Assembly (NCBI RefSeq): GCF_052324685.1
Contig: NW_027506907.1
Location: 715,244-779,243, forward strand
Length of the DNA: 64,000 nt
Direction of reading: 5' to 3'
Origin: Brachyhypopomus gauderio
Lineage: Eukaryota; Chordata; Actinopteri; Gymnotiformes; Hypopomidae
Position numbers and translations under genes: made by a program. Shown one piece after another: positions 44,719-61,789 of this stretch. The first letter of the stretch is position 1. The number at the start of each line of letters is the position of its first letter. The notes beneath the pieces are model-generated. The model did not search any database. It was not told the DNA's origin and was given only the letters and a program-made list of their open reading frames with translations.

Positions 44719-47700
44719 TCAGATGTTCTGATTGGCTAACATCCGGAGTCTCCGCCTTTCCATGGCTTGCCGCTTCTTCTGTTCAATCTCTGCATCGCTA
44801 CACCTTCCCATTGTTGCTACCGTCATCTGAGTGATGTCTGGGCCAACAGAGAAAACCAATCACTCACACCTTCACACACTGATCCAATAAATGTTCATGA
44901 AATCATTCTGTTTACACAAGTATTCATTCATTCATCTAGTAATTCCATGACTCTACAACATGTTACTTCAGTCACTGTTTCTTTTCTTTTATTTGCGATT
45001 GTAAACTATCCCCTGATTATCAAAGTAACTTTTATAGCTTCAGTCCCTTGTGTAATTGTGCTTTTGTAAAAATAAATAAATAAAAAATCCAAAACTCAGA
45101 ATGTGCCAAGCTACTCATTCACTCATGTTAAAGGACTTACCTTTGGACATAGGTGCATTATTAAAGGTGCTATAAGGCTTTTTGAAGTGATGGTCTTCTG
45201 GAACCCTTCGACATGATTGGTGGGAGGTGGCCACACCCCTCTCGCAATCCTGCGGCTGTACCGCAGTACCTCCGGCTGTGCTAGTCACTCCCAGTGGTCT
45301 CTTAACATGGGTGAACCTGTAAGGCCCTTTAGTTGAGCCACTGGATTTTGCCACCATGCTGCTGACCTCCATATTCCCTAGTGAGGTGCTCCCGTAGGTA
45401 AGTGCAGTGCCCCCTGCTGGAGAGGCAGGTTCCAGCGTAGATACTGGGATATGTGTATTTAAAGCATCATGGGTCTTGGTAGGATTCCCATTCTTAGTTG
45501 AAACATTAGGTGTATGTCTCTGCCATTCACGTACTCTCACACTGGCGATGACGTTCTGAGCAGTAACCGTGGCGTAGGGGAATGCCCCGCCCTGCACACA
45601 GCCGTTTTTCATTTTGGACATCCCGCCGTGAGCCTCCAGAGCGTGGTCTGGTTTAGACGTGGACTCTTCCACTATTTCGCACGCCTCACAAAGCAGACTG
45701 TCATCATCTGCCCCATCGTCCCAGATGTCATCAGATGCAAAGATGGAGTCCAGGTCATCATCCGGGATGTCGTCGAGGCCGACGCCTTCGGTGACCAGGC
45801 GGTTCTTCTCCTCACAGACTGTGGCGTCCTTATGCCAGAACCCAGAAAGAGCAGGTGCAGCAGATGATGATGAACCAAAGTGATTATAATCCAACAAGGT
45901 TTTATTTACAGATTCAGCTCTCCGTGTAGAGGAAACGTTGGTCGTTCCGGATGGCCGCTGCATCTGGGTTGATGTATTCCGCTTCTGCTGATTGGCCTCC
46001 GCCGGCATTTGTCTTCCTAAAACATCCTCGTTGGTAGGTAACACATTCCACTGTTGGTCAGGATGACCCCAGGATGAACCAGGGTCCATCTGAAAGGTGT
46101 GTCTGCTTTTGAGCCTCTGGTTTGGTCCTTGTGAACTGCCGTACTTCACGGTGTTGCCAGGTTGCTGGCGGCGAGTGGCATTTGTCGTGCTGCTGTTTGC
46201 GTTCTTGGAGAAAGCGCTACCTCCGTTTCTGTTTGTCTGTTTCTGCGTGGAGCTGCATTGCGGTGTGGAGAAGAGCTCGGGGTTTTGTGTCATCTCAAAC
46301 GCCAGCGAGTCCTCCAACAAGTCATTGCTCCAGTCGTCCTCGAAATCGTCAGCTGTGCTTACACCTGGCTTGCTGTTGCCGAGCGGCAACGCATCGGCAA
46401 GCGCCTTAGCGACGTCTGCATCCGAGTCGTCGCCACACAGCGCCACCATGGAAACAGACACGTGAGCTGAACTTTTATCGTTGCTTTGTGCACAGGTGAG
46501 ATCTGTGTCCATGGCTGCTTCAGGTCTGCTATCGGCTACGTGCTGAAAGTGTCCACTTAAACCCTGGCTGAGGAAACCATTGCTACTGGCCTGTAGAGTT
46601 GAGCAATCAAAGAGCAAGTCCAGTTCATCCTCATCCTCATGGAAGAAGGCCACGTCATCCGATGGATCGACATCCTTCATTCCACCCTCCTCTGAAAGCT
46701 CCGTCTCCCTCTCGGCTTTGGGGTCTCTGGCCTGTAGCGGTGCTGGTCGGTCATTCTCCTGGTCCTGGTCCATAACGTCCACAGATGCCTCCGAGGTCTG
46801 ACGTCTGGGAGGAGCTTTCTCAGCTTGGATCATGTTGAAATCAAACTGCTTTGCTAACTTCACCAAGTCGTCCACGACACTTTGCCTGTGGAACCGTACA
46901 AATATGTGGAGTGAGATCATTTTTGAGTGTTATTGATAGAATAGCAAAAAACATTAATATATATATAGACTCCCTTTTATATCTCCATGTTAGTTTCATA
47001 CTTTTATATTAGTTTCCATATAGATCACAATAAATACAGAACATGTTCACAGCAAACAAAGAACATGTTAATAACTAAATAATAAGCCTGAGGTTTAAGA
47101 GAGTAACGGGCAATTGTATACAACATGCTGCAATAATAACAGTAAGTGGACCTTGTTGATTTGGGCCTGGTCGTGGGCTCTCGAACCTCTGGAGTACACG
47201 GTACAGCACTGTCCCCAATCCACTGTAGCAAAGACAGCTCTGCTTCCCCAGGTCTCCTGCTCTAGAAATACATAACCACACCGCTGTGATAAAAAGGTGG
47301 CCATTTAAAATAGGGATAACAGCATACAAAATTGTTGTGCATTTCTGAAAACCTTTGGCGCTATCCGACTGACGATGTCAAATATATCCACCGATTTTAT
47401 ATTAGTAGTTCTCCTTCGGCTGCGTCCTGGGAAATAGGAAAGACAGGATACGCAAAAATGTGTTAAATACAAAAAATGTCAAATAACAGCTAGCCTGAGA
47501 TAACTAAACTAAGAGAACTAAGCCTATGACTATATCTCACTACTTAGTGTAGTTACCCAACTACACTTCCTAAGTACCAATAATGTTACATAACCCGTTG
47601 CTGGTTAAACTTGCCATTCCTAAAAGGGGCCGCTGGAGACGTTGGGTCCCAGATGATGTCCTGTTGACACTCGAGATCATTGTTAGGAGACTCGATAGTG

Positions 47701-48135
47701 GTCCAGCTTCGGAATCTGCTCGTTGGCAGACGTGTCGGTGTTTTCCAATCTGACCAGAAACGCAAAGCCAAACCATGAGACCAAACGACAAACTAGCCAG
47801 AAACACAGCCGTACCTCCAGTTTAGCAACGCATCGCTAAGAATCTTTTATTTTTGGTGGAGTTGGTTCAACACTGCTAGTTAGCGTTAGTATTAGTTTGA
47901 CAGTGAAACAGCCGAACCTAGCCGAACCGGTACCTGTTTTCTCTGCGCTGCTCGACGGGCCCTGATTTACAGGTTGTTGCTGGCTCGCCCTCGGACTTCT
48001 CTTGAGTCGGTTTATTTTTGCTTTGCTTTGGACAATTCTTGAAAGTTCAGATTGATCACATTCTTCCGGATAGTTCTTCTTTCTGTCATTCATACTTTGC
48101 TTATTGTTAAAGGAATCTACATCGCAACTGACCAT
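44719..48135 (-). CDS. etaa1: ETAA1, RPA-binding activator of ATR kinase
   Basis: Replication-stress protein that binds RPA on single-stranded DNA and activates ATR-ATRIP. Exons (minus): 48135-47934, 47749-47615, 47426-47353, 47222-47152, 46885-45141, 44837-44719. Phases join to give 781 aa; the human protein has 926. The ATR-activation region in exon 2 keeps the key Trp (DIIWDPTSP; human W107). Exons 3 and 4 carry IFDIVSRIAPK and WIGDSAVPCTP, matching human ISHIVNRIAP and WIGETAIPCTP. Exon 5 starts VKLAKQFDFNM and has acidic RPA70-type motifs (DDFEDDWSNDLL). The last exon carries the basic C-terminal RPA-binding helix, CSDAEIEQKKRQAMERRRLR. Intron 2 uses a GC-AG junction; the exon 4 donor (GTCCAC) is weak. 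The start could instead be the internal ATG at 48093. Confidence 0.93.
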
Positions 48136-48400
48136 ATACCGAGGAGGTTACGACTACTCGCTAGCTAGCTTGGCTAATTCCGCTATGACGCGTTTAGATG
48201 TTTTGCCGCTTCAAGCGAACCGCCATAACTGCCCCTTTCCCATGAGTCAGTGCGCGCGTATGTTCAAGGACACGCAGTGTGACCAGCAGTGCAGCTGGGA
48301 GGACAAATCTGAGTGTTACTTTAATACGGCTCCTGTCTTTTTACAGTACAAGGACAAATATTTCTTGTTTCTTGTACACGTTGTTAAATATTAATGTGTT
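48136..48400 (-). promoter_or_regulatory. etaa1 5' flank
   Basis: Moderately GC-rich sequence with a TGAGTCA (AP-1-type) site near 48243 and CpGs around 48185-48275. Presumed promoter by position only; the plus-strand frame across it has no recognisable feature. Confidence 0.3.
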
Positions 48401-48859
48401 CATAATAACAATATTATTGTTGTTGTTGTTCTTCTTCTTCTTGTTATGCAGCCTGTAAATAATCTGATTTATAAAGGATAGCACATATAAAGTCATGGTC
48501 ATGTCTGATTTTTACAGATTAATATTATATTATTATATATGCGATGAATGATAAGATAGCTAAGAGAGACTGTTTTGCTTGAGGATATTTTAAAAATTAT
48601 AAGTGTTTTATTACTAAGACTAAAATAATCACCTTACTATATTAAATACTTATATTAAATACCTCCACAAAAGACAGGGTGGGGATTAAAACCCTGACTG
48701 TAGGCTTATTGGTCTGTGAGTGTTCTGTCCGCTCTCACACATTCACTTTTATGTGCTCACAAATAACCCCAGTGTCCCCTGCCAATGCCCGGTCATACAT
48801 CATAAGATAAGTGGGCTCTGTCATGTATGTAAGCTAACCCGACTATGAGCTTCTGTATG

Positions 48860-48862
<3 letters not shown>

Positions 48863-48927
<65 letters not shown>
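48863..48927. repeat. (GT)n microsatellite
   Basis: About 32 GT units. Confidence 0.95.
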
Positions 48928-48929
<2 letters not shown>

Positions 48930-49590
48930 TATGAGTGTGTGTAAAATCTATGCTTACTTTATAGCATGGTAAAATCAGCACTGTTTAATTAAGTGTTCAC
49001 TTGAGTCCAGTTGTACTTGTATGGGGTAAATGTAAATTCAAATAAACATGTTAAGGGTTTCTTTAAGACTTAAGTAGTATTAAACAGTCTTAAGTAGTGT
49101 TAAAGATGACAATAATCACAAATATTTTGTGAGATTTTCTTACTACCAGTTACTGCTGTGTCCCAGAGTTATTGGTGTTGTCTGCCACTGACACTGCAAT
49201 GATAGTTGGCCGTTTCATTAACAGATGGCCTAACTTAACCCCCGTCTCAGTTGTAACGGGCAGCTGCAGAGTAGGCAACTCACACCTATAGTATCACAGT
49301 GTTCACAGGAAAGACTAGAGCAGTCCCAGTTCAGCTCTGCACTGTATATCATGCTCAGCCCTGCTGGTCGAACCCGTGGTGCCGGATCATTGGCAACAAG
49401 GCTGAATTCACGGGTTGGTCTGTGCATTGATCCACAGTCACTAAATCTCTTGAACAGTTTGACTGCCTCACGGATACGATGACAGTTGAACAGAATCACT
49501 CCGCCTCTGCTGCTATGGCTACTGCTGTGTTTAACTGTTCTTTATGGCTCTGACCGCACAGAGTGTAACTCTCTCCCTCTCACGCGCACA

Positions 49591-49591
<1 letters not shown>

Positions 49592-49660
<69 letters not shown>
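49592..49660. repeat. (CA)n microsatellite
   Basis: About 34 CA units. Confidence 0.95.
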
Positions 49661-49661
<1 letters not shown>

Positions 49662-49871
49662 CTCCGTGAAGTGTTTTTCTTGATGGATGATCTTTCTCTG
49701 GACTAGTGTGTTATTGAGCTCGGTGATTTACTGATTAGCCCCAGTTCACATTGCCTTCTCCCTCTGTTGATGTCACCAGAAAAGGTGGCTAACAATCTCT
49801 GTCACTCCCTGATTAAAGAAGTCTTTAGTCTGAGAGTGTGTTTGTCCATGTCTATGTGTCTGTGTGTGAGT

Positions 49872-49907
<36 letters not shown>

Positions 49908-51252
49908 GAGGCAGAGAGAAAGAGATAAAGGATGCAGTCAATAATGAAATAAAGATAATTTGTTAGCCCTTAATGTTAGTCCAGCTCATATTAGTAGTCT
50001 AATCAGCTTGCACCTTCAATATAATTCAGATAATATACTGTTCAGTATAGCCAGATTACTGTGTCCAGAATATCCAGACTGCTGTGCTCAGTACAGACAG
50101 TTTTCTGTGTTCAGAATCACATTTCTAGTCAGCCATGTTCAGCCCTCAAACTTAAAGATACCAGGCAGATGACCAGTCCATGATAAATACTCCAGGTATA
50201 CTCTGCTCTCCTATGAGGCCATATGTCTCATGATAAGCATCAGACATATATAACTGAACACCGATGACAAGGTCTCGCATCCAGTCAACAGCAGTGAGGT
50301 CATTTGGTCAGCAGAATTAGGCGCATGTTTGACATCGGTTGAGACGTTTTATGCACATTTGCTTTCTTTTTTTTTTTCAAATGACAAAGTAAGAAATTTC
50401 ATGAGATGGGTCCAAAGAACAAAAAATGAAGCTGATTAAAATGACCACATGCAAAAACAAAATAGCCTTTTGTTAATCTTTCCTAAACCTGTGATTGAAT
50501 GTAAACACATTTCCCACATGGAGCCCTGTCTCTCCTGGTGTCTTAAACAAATGTGTTGTTTTTTTACACGTTTTTTTTTCGTTGATGAAATGATGTTAAT
50601 GAGTTAAATGAGCGCTACTTCCTGCTCTGCTCCTGTATCATGTCATGGGTCATCCTACAAACACGCTATATACACGGTACATACACACTACATATACGAT
50701 ACATACACACTATAAAAACACTACATACATACTACATATACGGAACATACACACTACAAAAACACTACATACATACTACATATACGATACATATACACAT
50801 GCGCCGTAACCGATCCAGTATAACGGACTCTTCCGCTTCTTAAACGCTAGACTGCCCTCGCATTATACATCGTTTACATGTTAAACACATGGCCCGCCGT
50901 ACCTTTCTTAATTGCATAAAGATTTGGTGGCTGACTGAAAATGATAGGACTTATTATGGTGATGACCATGGTGTGTGCTCTGAAGTCTGTCTAAACAATA
51001 CTCCTTCTAAATATTTTAACAGCGCAATGCAGATGTCACTTACAACCACAACTTTAGTTCATGTTACTGTAAGTATTGTTCAGTAGACAGAGCTGTGTTC
51101 ACAATATTATGGCTTTCGTTTTACCAAAAAAAGAATCCTGAAAAATGTTTGGGATAAATTACTAAAATGACATGTAGGCCTAACTCCACGGATGACAAAG
51201 ACGTGTGGTGTTGATCGGTGTTAACACATGTTTGGAACATTTTTGGATACCA

Positions 51253-51309
51253 CCCCCCCCCCCCCCCCCCCCCCCGAGAGAGTACAGAATTATGCTTATG
51301 GCAGCCGTG

Positions 51310-51380
<71 letters not shown>
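51253..51380. repeat. Poly-C run and (GA)n microsatellite
   Basis: A run of about 23 C at 51253-51275, then about 34 GA units at 51312-51380. Confidence 0.93.
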
Positions 51381-51385
<5 letters not shown>

Positions 51386-52259
51386 CGCTTGTTAGTGTCT
51401 TTGTGGGAGTCGCTGTAGTGTAAAATGAGAAGAATGCAACAGGAAAGACAATCGTCAGTCATTTCAGTACACATGCGTGTGATGCTGAACTACCTCGTTT
51501 CAGACTCTTTCTGTCTGGTCTAGCTATACGCTCACTAGATGTAGTGATGAAATGAACAACAATAGTTTATTGAACACTGAAACAATTAAATCAGTTAAGG
51601 TTGTTTCTTTATTTGATTCCTTGCTATGAATTTGTCATTTTAAATGCTTTTCCCTTATCCATTTTGACAAACTGCATAGAACATTTTACATCAGTTCTTT
51701 GGTAAGTGCGCTCACGTCGTAAACTACCATAGGCTTCTATACTGGCTACGAAACTGCGGTAAGTCACTCCAACAGTCAAATGATGTAGTACTCTAAATGA
51801 CCTACAGGTGTCAGACTAATTCAATGTGGAATTGCCTTTTACCAAAACATGTATATGAACTCCGTCAGCAGTGCCCGGTGTGGAAAAACACGGATGCTTT
51901 TGCTTTGAGGTAAAAAGTTTTATGAAAACGACACGCGCACCCTCACGCTCAAACATACATTAGTGCGAAAGTACAGAACAAAGCCAGAACATGTACAATC
52001 ATTAATTGTCTTTTTGAATTGTTTAAGCACCATAACTGTCCGAGATAAACAACGCGGCAGGACGCGTAAGAAACGCGCACACATTCAATTTAAAGTGTAG
52101 TTAGGCGTATGTCAGTAACTACTGGTTAATTAGGTAAACAGTTTTGTTCTTGGTGTTTTGTAGCACTAGAAATAAAAACACAACTGTTTTGTATTAATTG
52201 CAGGTTTGTTGCCAGTGCCTATGTCGTCTTAATCAAACTGTACACCGCTGTAACTCCCA

Positions 52260-52760
52260 TTAGCTGCGCCTTCGCATACTTGTGTCTACACTGCGATCTT
52301 CCCTGCCGTGGGAAGAGAAGCGACATACTCCTTTAGTTCAGAACCGAACGGACCGAGTAGGCCTATAAATCCTCCGTCCCTACATGTATGTGTCCGTATT
52401 GCAGGAATCCCGTCAGTTGCTGGTGAGAACACAGGTTTTAGCTTCTTAAGGCAATTAAATGAAGGGGAAGGGTTGTCTTATTGTCTTCAGGGCGACTAAA
52501 AGTTTGGCCAGGCGCTCTTTTTCCGGACTGATCTAGTGGATCGTCTTATCCACACTCCGCTCCAGTCCGGCTGGGATGGGCCCTCTGAATGAGAGGCGCT
52601 TATGGCCTGCTGAAGCAGTCTCCGGGCTGCCATGGCAGCAAAACACTAGCATTCCGTAAGCCGTAGAGGTAATTCGCAGGGATTTGGAGATTTTGTATTG
52701 CTGACGATATGCCATCCGTGGTACGGCGAGAAAAAGCCCCAATCCACGAGGAACCTAATA
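52260..52760. promoter_or_regulatory. Candidate conserved noncoding element downstream of meis1
   Basis: Complex, repeat-free sequence between simple repeats, including 'cttcttaaggcaattaaatg' and 'cctctgaatgagaggcgctt'. MEIS1 is known to be surrounded by many conserved enhancers. Assignment is by texture and position only. Confidence 0.2.
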
Positions 52761-53055
52761 TACATAAAAAAGGAAGTAAACAGTTCATTTGATCATGTGA
52801 ACACTCCCTTAGCAAACATAACAACATACAGACTTGTGTTTACAGTAAAGTGTGCACTAGGTTTTGTCATTTGTTTTGAGGCAAAATCTCAATCAACCCA
52901 GTATTCTTCAGTTCGTGAAAAATATTCAGTACATTGACTCCAGATAGGAACTGTTTGTGTATACTGATTTACATGTGTGTGTGTATACTGAATTACAAAT
53001 TTGTGTGTACAGAATTACATGCACGTGTGTGTATACTGAATTACATGTCTGTCTG

Positions 53056-53105
<50 letters not shown>

Positions 53106-53779
53106 GAATAACATGTGTTTATGTGTGCGTATACTGAAATACATGTTCACTGAACAATGACCAATTATGCTAAACAATGTATAAAGTAATCTAAGCCCAA
53201 AGCTTCAGTCAGTAGGGGTGAGTTTACTGTTCATGGTAGTTATTTTTGTCCCTTAACTAGTTAGGGGAGTTACGACAAAAAAAAAGATAACTGAAAACTA
53301 GCTAACGTCAAAGAGTGAGATAAAAAGAGGTGAAGAGGAACAACAAGGAGAGGTTAGCAAAGTCAGAGGGCATCAACTCAGTGGTCTGAGTGTGCTGGGG
53401 GGGGTTATCTGTACAGGCAGCACAGCATTATGGGGTATGACAGATGTATTGTTTGAATAGACGCCTGTGTCCACCCAATCACAGATAGATAGAAGAGCAG
53501 GACTCCCACAGAGACACTAACAAGCTCTCCCTTTCTCTCTCTCTCCCTTTCTCTCTCTCTCCCTCCCTCCCTCTCTATTTCCCCTTCTCTTTCTCTCTCT
53601 CTTTTATTTTTTCCTTGTAATGTTTTTTAGACTTTTGGTATACCAGAACATTTCCATTAAACACCCCCCCCCCCCCCCCCCCACAGCCCCATAACGCCTT
53701 CTCTACATAACGCCCTCTCTACAAAACGCTTGTACGCACTGTCCTATGGTGTAAGGTTGAACAAGTCGCTTACATGTAG

Positions 53780-57417
<3,638 letters not shown>

Positions 57418-57475
57418 TTACATACACGCAAGAATTTAAGATTCATCTGAGGTCTCAGAATAGTGCTTCATACTG

Positions 57476-57518
<43 letters not shown>

Positions 57519-57960
57519 TGTCTGTCTAGTGTCAGAAGCGTTAAATGGCAGTCCACTGTTTGGCTATCTGTCATATAATCAGTGTGCTAAGAAAAGGTTT
57601 TACAGGGAAACAATAACAGGACAACAGGAAACCACGATGCTAATTTGTCTATCTTTACACTCTGGTTCCTGGCCAAGCCGCAAACTCATTACAAATTACA
57701 ATCCCGTATCCAAGGGCAACGCCTCTAGTAAATCACTGAAGGCCTAGAGACAACGTAGGAAATCCAAGCCTGTAACTGTAACTGACCCTGGATCAGCATC
57801 TAGATCTCAGCCAGACCTGAAAATACAGTGGCCCTTGCTAAAGCTGGCTCCAGGTCAGTTTTGTTCACCCAGCCGCATTCATTCATTCTGTGCATGTGGA
57901 ACACCAGTTGCTATTGCACTGGTAGCAAATGGTGGGTGAGGTTCTTTGGCTGTTGATCAG

Positions 57961-58014
<54 letters not shown>

Positions 58015-58097
58015 ATACAATTATCCAATTTCTTTGGAGTAGTAAAACTGTTAGCACCCCAATTATTGGTAATTCTGAGGGAATGGACCTCAAACAG

Positions 58098-59930
58098 CCC
58101 CACCACCACCTCCACCACCACCACCTAATCCTCCTCCACCACCACCACCTCCACCTCCACCTAATCCTCCTCCTCCACCACCACCTCCACCTAATCCTCC
58201 TCCACCACCTCCACCATCACCACCACCTCCACCTAATCCTCCTCCACCACCACCTCCACCTAATCCTCCTCCACCACCACCTAATCCTCCTCCACCACCT
58301 CCACCTAATCCTCCTCCACCACCACCACCTCCACCACCACCTAATCCTCCTCCACCACCTCCACCATCACCTCCACCACCACCTCCACCTAATCCTCCTC
58401 CACCACCACCACCTAATCCTCCTCCACCACCTCCACCTAATCCTCCTCCACCACCACCACCTAATCCTCCTCCACCACCTCCACCTAATCCTCCTCCACC
58501 ACCACCACCTCCACCACCACCTAATCCTCCTCCACCACCTCCACCTAATCCTCCTCCACCACCACCACCTCCACCTAATCCTCCTCCACCACCACCACCT
58601 CCACCACCACCACCTAATCCTCCTCCACCACCACCACCTCCACCTCCACCTAATCCTCCTCCACCACCTCCACCATCACCACCACCTCCACCTAATCCTC
58701 CTCCACCACCACCTCCACCTAATCCTCCTCCACCACCTCCACCACCACCTAATCCTCCTCCACCACCTCCACCTAATCCTCCTCCACCACCACCACCTCC
58801 ACCACCACCTAATCCTCCTCCACCACCTCCACCTAATCCTCCTCCACCACCACCACCTCCACCTAATCCTCCTCCACCACCTCCACCACCACCTAATCCT
58901 CCTCCACCACCTCCACCTCCACCACCTAATCCTCCTCCACCACCACCACCTCCACCTAATCCTCCTCCACCACCACCACCTAATCCTCCTCCACCACCAC
59001 CACCTCCACCTCCACCTAATCCTCCTCCACCATCACCACCACCTCCACCTAATCCTCCTCCACCACCACCTCCACCTAATCCTCCTCCACCACCTCCACC
59101 ACCACCTAATCCTCCTCCACCACCTCCACCTAATCCTCCTCCACCACCACCACCTCCACCACCACCTAATCCTCCTCCACCACCACCACCTCCACCATCA
59201 CCTCCACCACCACCTCCACCTAATCCTCCTCCACCACCTCCACCACCACCACCTAATCCTCCTCCACCACCACCACCTAATCCTCCTCCACCACCTCCAC
59301 CTAATCCTCCTCCACCACCACCACCTAATCCTCCTCCACCACCTCCACCTAATCCTCCTCCACCACCACCACCTCCACCTAATCCTCCTCCACCACCTCC
59401 ACCACCACCTAATCCTCCTCCACCACCACCACCTCCACCTAATCCTCCACCACCACCTCCACCATCACCACCACCACCTCCACCTAATCCTCCTCCACCA
59501 CCACCACCTCCACCTCCACCTAATCCTCCTCCACCACCACCACCTCCACCACCACCTAATCCTCCTCCACCACCTCCACCATCACCACCACCACCTCCAC
59601 CTAATCCTCCACCATCACCTCCACCACCACCTCCACCTAATCCTCCTCCACCACCACCACCTCCACCATCACCTCCACCTTCACCACCACCACCTCCACC
59701 TAATCCTCCTCCACTACCTCCACCTCCACCACCACCTCCACCATTACCACCACCTAATCCTCCTCCACCACCACCACCTCCACCTAATCCACCTCCACCA
59801 TCACCTCCACCTCCACCATCACCACCACCACCTCCACCTAATCCTCCTCCACCTCCACCATCACCACCACCACCTCCACCTAATCCTCCTCCACCTCCAC
59901 CATCACCTCCACCACCACCTCCACTACTCC
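58098..59930. repeat. 1.83 kb CCT/CCA minisatellite, meis1 intron
   Basis: Built from the trinucleotides CCT and CCA with TAAT spacers, roughly 'taatcctcctccaccacca' followed by a variable number of 'ccacctcca'. Because the period is a multiple of three, frames of over 600 codons stay open on both strands (His/Leu-rich on plus, Gly-rich on minus). This is an artefact and not a gene. The minus strand, which is the meis1 transcript strand, is extremely G-rich (GGTGGAGGAGGATTAGG). Confidence 0.97.
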
Positions 59931-60416
59931 ATCTCATGAGCTCTGTGTGTGTCTGGGTAGAGGAATATATGTGCATGATACATGCCGATGTGATATGGCA
60001 AAATTATTATCCCACACCTATTATTATTGCTCACTGGAAGTTCATCCTACAATTACAGCCAAGAACATGTGCTAGACGTCTTTGCACTCACACACATGGT
60101 TTCTCCAACTTTCTGGCTAGAAAGACTGAGATATTTTTCAAAGTGCAAACAGGCCAGTTAATTTCAGGCTGTTTTCAGCAGTCCGAAAGTTTCTGTGCGT
60201 CTTGCACACAGCTCTGTGGGTGTGGCCACTTGAATGAGGACTGTTTTAAAAAGCCAATCGTACTGGTTATGCTCCATTTGGGTTATATGTATTTGGATAG
60301 CCAACGTCCTGGCCTACACATGCTTATAAACATCTACATACACTTAGACATGTACCTTTACTCACACGTCCTGTTAGCTCTGCTCATTGCCTGTATTCTG
60401 CTGCAGTGGGACTAAT

Positions 60417-60900
60417 AACCTTGCCTCGCCTCACACACTGCCTCGCCTCACACACAACCTCACCTCACACACTGCCTTGCCTCACACACAACCTCAGCTC
60501 ACACACAACCTCAGCTCACACACAACCTCAGCTCACACACAACCTCACCTCACACACTGCCTCACCTCACACACTGCCTCACCTCACACACTGCTTCGCC
60601 TCACACACAACCTCACCTCACACACAACCTCACCTCACACACTGCCTTGCCTCACACACAACCTCAGCACACACACTGCCTCGCCTCACACACAACCTCA
60701 GCACACACACTGCCTCGCCTCACACACTGCCTCGCCTCACACACTGCCTCACCTCACACACAACCTCACCTCACACACTGCCTCGCCTCACACACAACCT
60801 CACCTCACACTGCCTCACCTCACACACTGCCTCGCCTCACACACTGCCTCGCCTCACACACAACCTCACCTCACACTGCCTCACCTCACACACTGCCTTG
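60417..60900. repeat. 18-bp minisatellite, about 27 copies, meis1 intron
   Basis: Units of the type 'cctcacctcacacactgc' and 'cctcacctcacacacaac', mixed in irregular order. The apparent 182-205 codon frames across it are repeat artefacts. Confidence 0.93.
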
Positions 60901-61789
60901 GCTTATATTCGTTCTCTGATCGGTACACAAAAGGGGATGATTTCATGTCAATAATATGTCTTGTCAATACTGTGGAGACAGACAGTGTTGTCCATCCTGT
61001 TTAACTGATCCAGCAACAAAAAAAATTACACATAATCCCATTTAAATTTCAAACTCTTGCATTATTTTGGTTATATATTTTTCTATTATCTTGAAGCCCC
61101 AGATAAGAGGAATATTCTAAAAACAAAACGAATAAACAAGCTGCCACTTAATATGACCAGTGCTGGAGGACGGTGTTGGCAAAACGCTTTCAGTCTGAAA
61201 TTAAAGTAAGGCTTTGAACATAAGAACCAACACTATAATTAAACAAAAATCTAATTTAAAGCTCTAAGTGGCAGTGCTTACAACAACAACAACAACAAAA
61301 AAAAGATTTTGGGACACAATGGGGTGAAAACAGTGTTTCCATACAAAACTGTATAGAAACTTGTAGCAAACAGTAAATGTTGTGTAAACCAAAACATCAT
61401 CAAAGCCCTGATGGTGACTTTGAGCGGTAACTCAAGCCCCGACGGTGACTTTAAGTGGTAACTCAAACCTTGATGGTGACTGTAAGCGGTAATTCAAGTG
61501 CTAACTCGGGTTACTTTAGTAGCTTGGGTGGTTCATGTGTCTGGGGGTTGAGAACGTGGAGGAGCTGTCCTGTCTGTAGTCCCGCTGTCCTGTCTGAAGT
61601 CCCGCTACCTCCCCATCGTTCCTGCACTCTCCCCTTCCCACCTCAAAGACACGGCGTGAAAAGCCCAGCCATGATGGATTACCTGGCCTCTCTTTATTCT
61701 CCCGTCCATTTTTCTTTCTCCTTCACACCCGCCCCCCTCTTCTGTTCTAACCCCCCCCCCCTCCAACGCCCCTTCTGCCCCGTCTTTCT

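Larger units (their letters stand above)
48400..53779. other. Intergenic region between etaa1 and meis1, including the presumed meis1 3' UTR
   Basis: No gene recognised. The part nearest 53779 should be meis1 3' UTR; minus-strand AATAAA candidates exist (TTTATT at 53603-53608), none decisive. Simple repeats: (GT)n 48863-48927, (CA)n 49592-49660, (GA)n 49877-49913, C-run 51253-51275, (GA)n 51312-51380, CT and GT runs 53056-53102, CT-rich 53527-53605, C-run 53664-53682. Confidence 0.5.

Noticed and set aside
48104-48394. 96-codon plus-strand frame divergent from etaa1
   Set aside because: No recognisable domain, and it overlaps the etaa1 first exon and promoter region; more likely chance.
57963-59976. 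Two overlapping frames of over 600 codons (His/Leu-rich on plus, Gly-rich on minus)
   Set aside because: Both are produced by a CCT/CCA trinucleotide-based minisatellite inside a meis1 intron; no start context, domains or splice evidence.
60387-61004. Plus-strand frames of 182-205 codons with HTxPHLT repeats
   Set aside because: The 18-bp minisatellite has a period divisible by three, which keeps frames open. Composition and lack of domains argue against coding.
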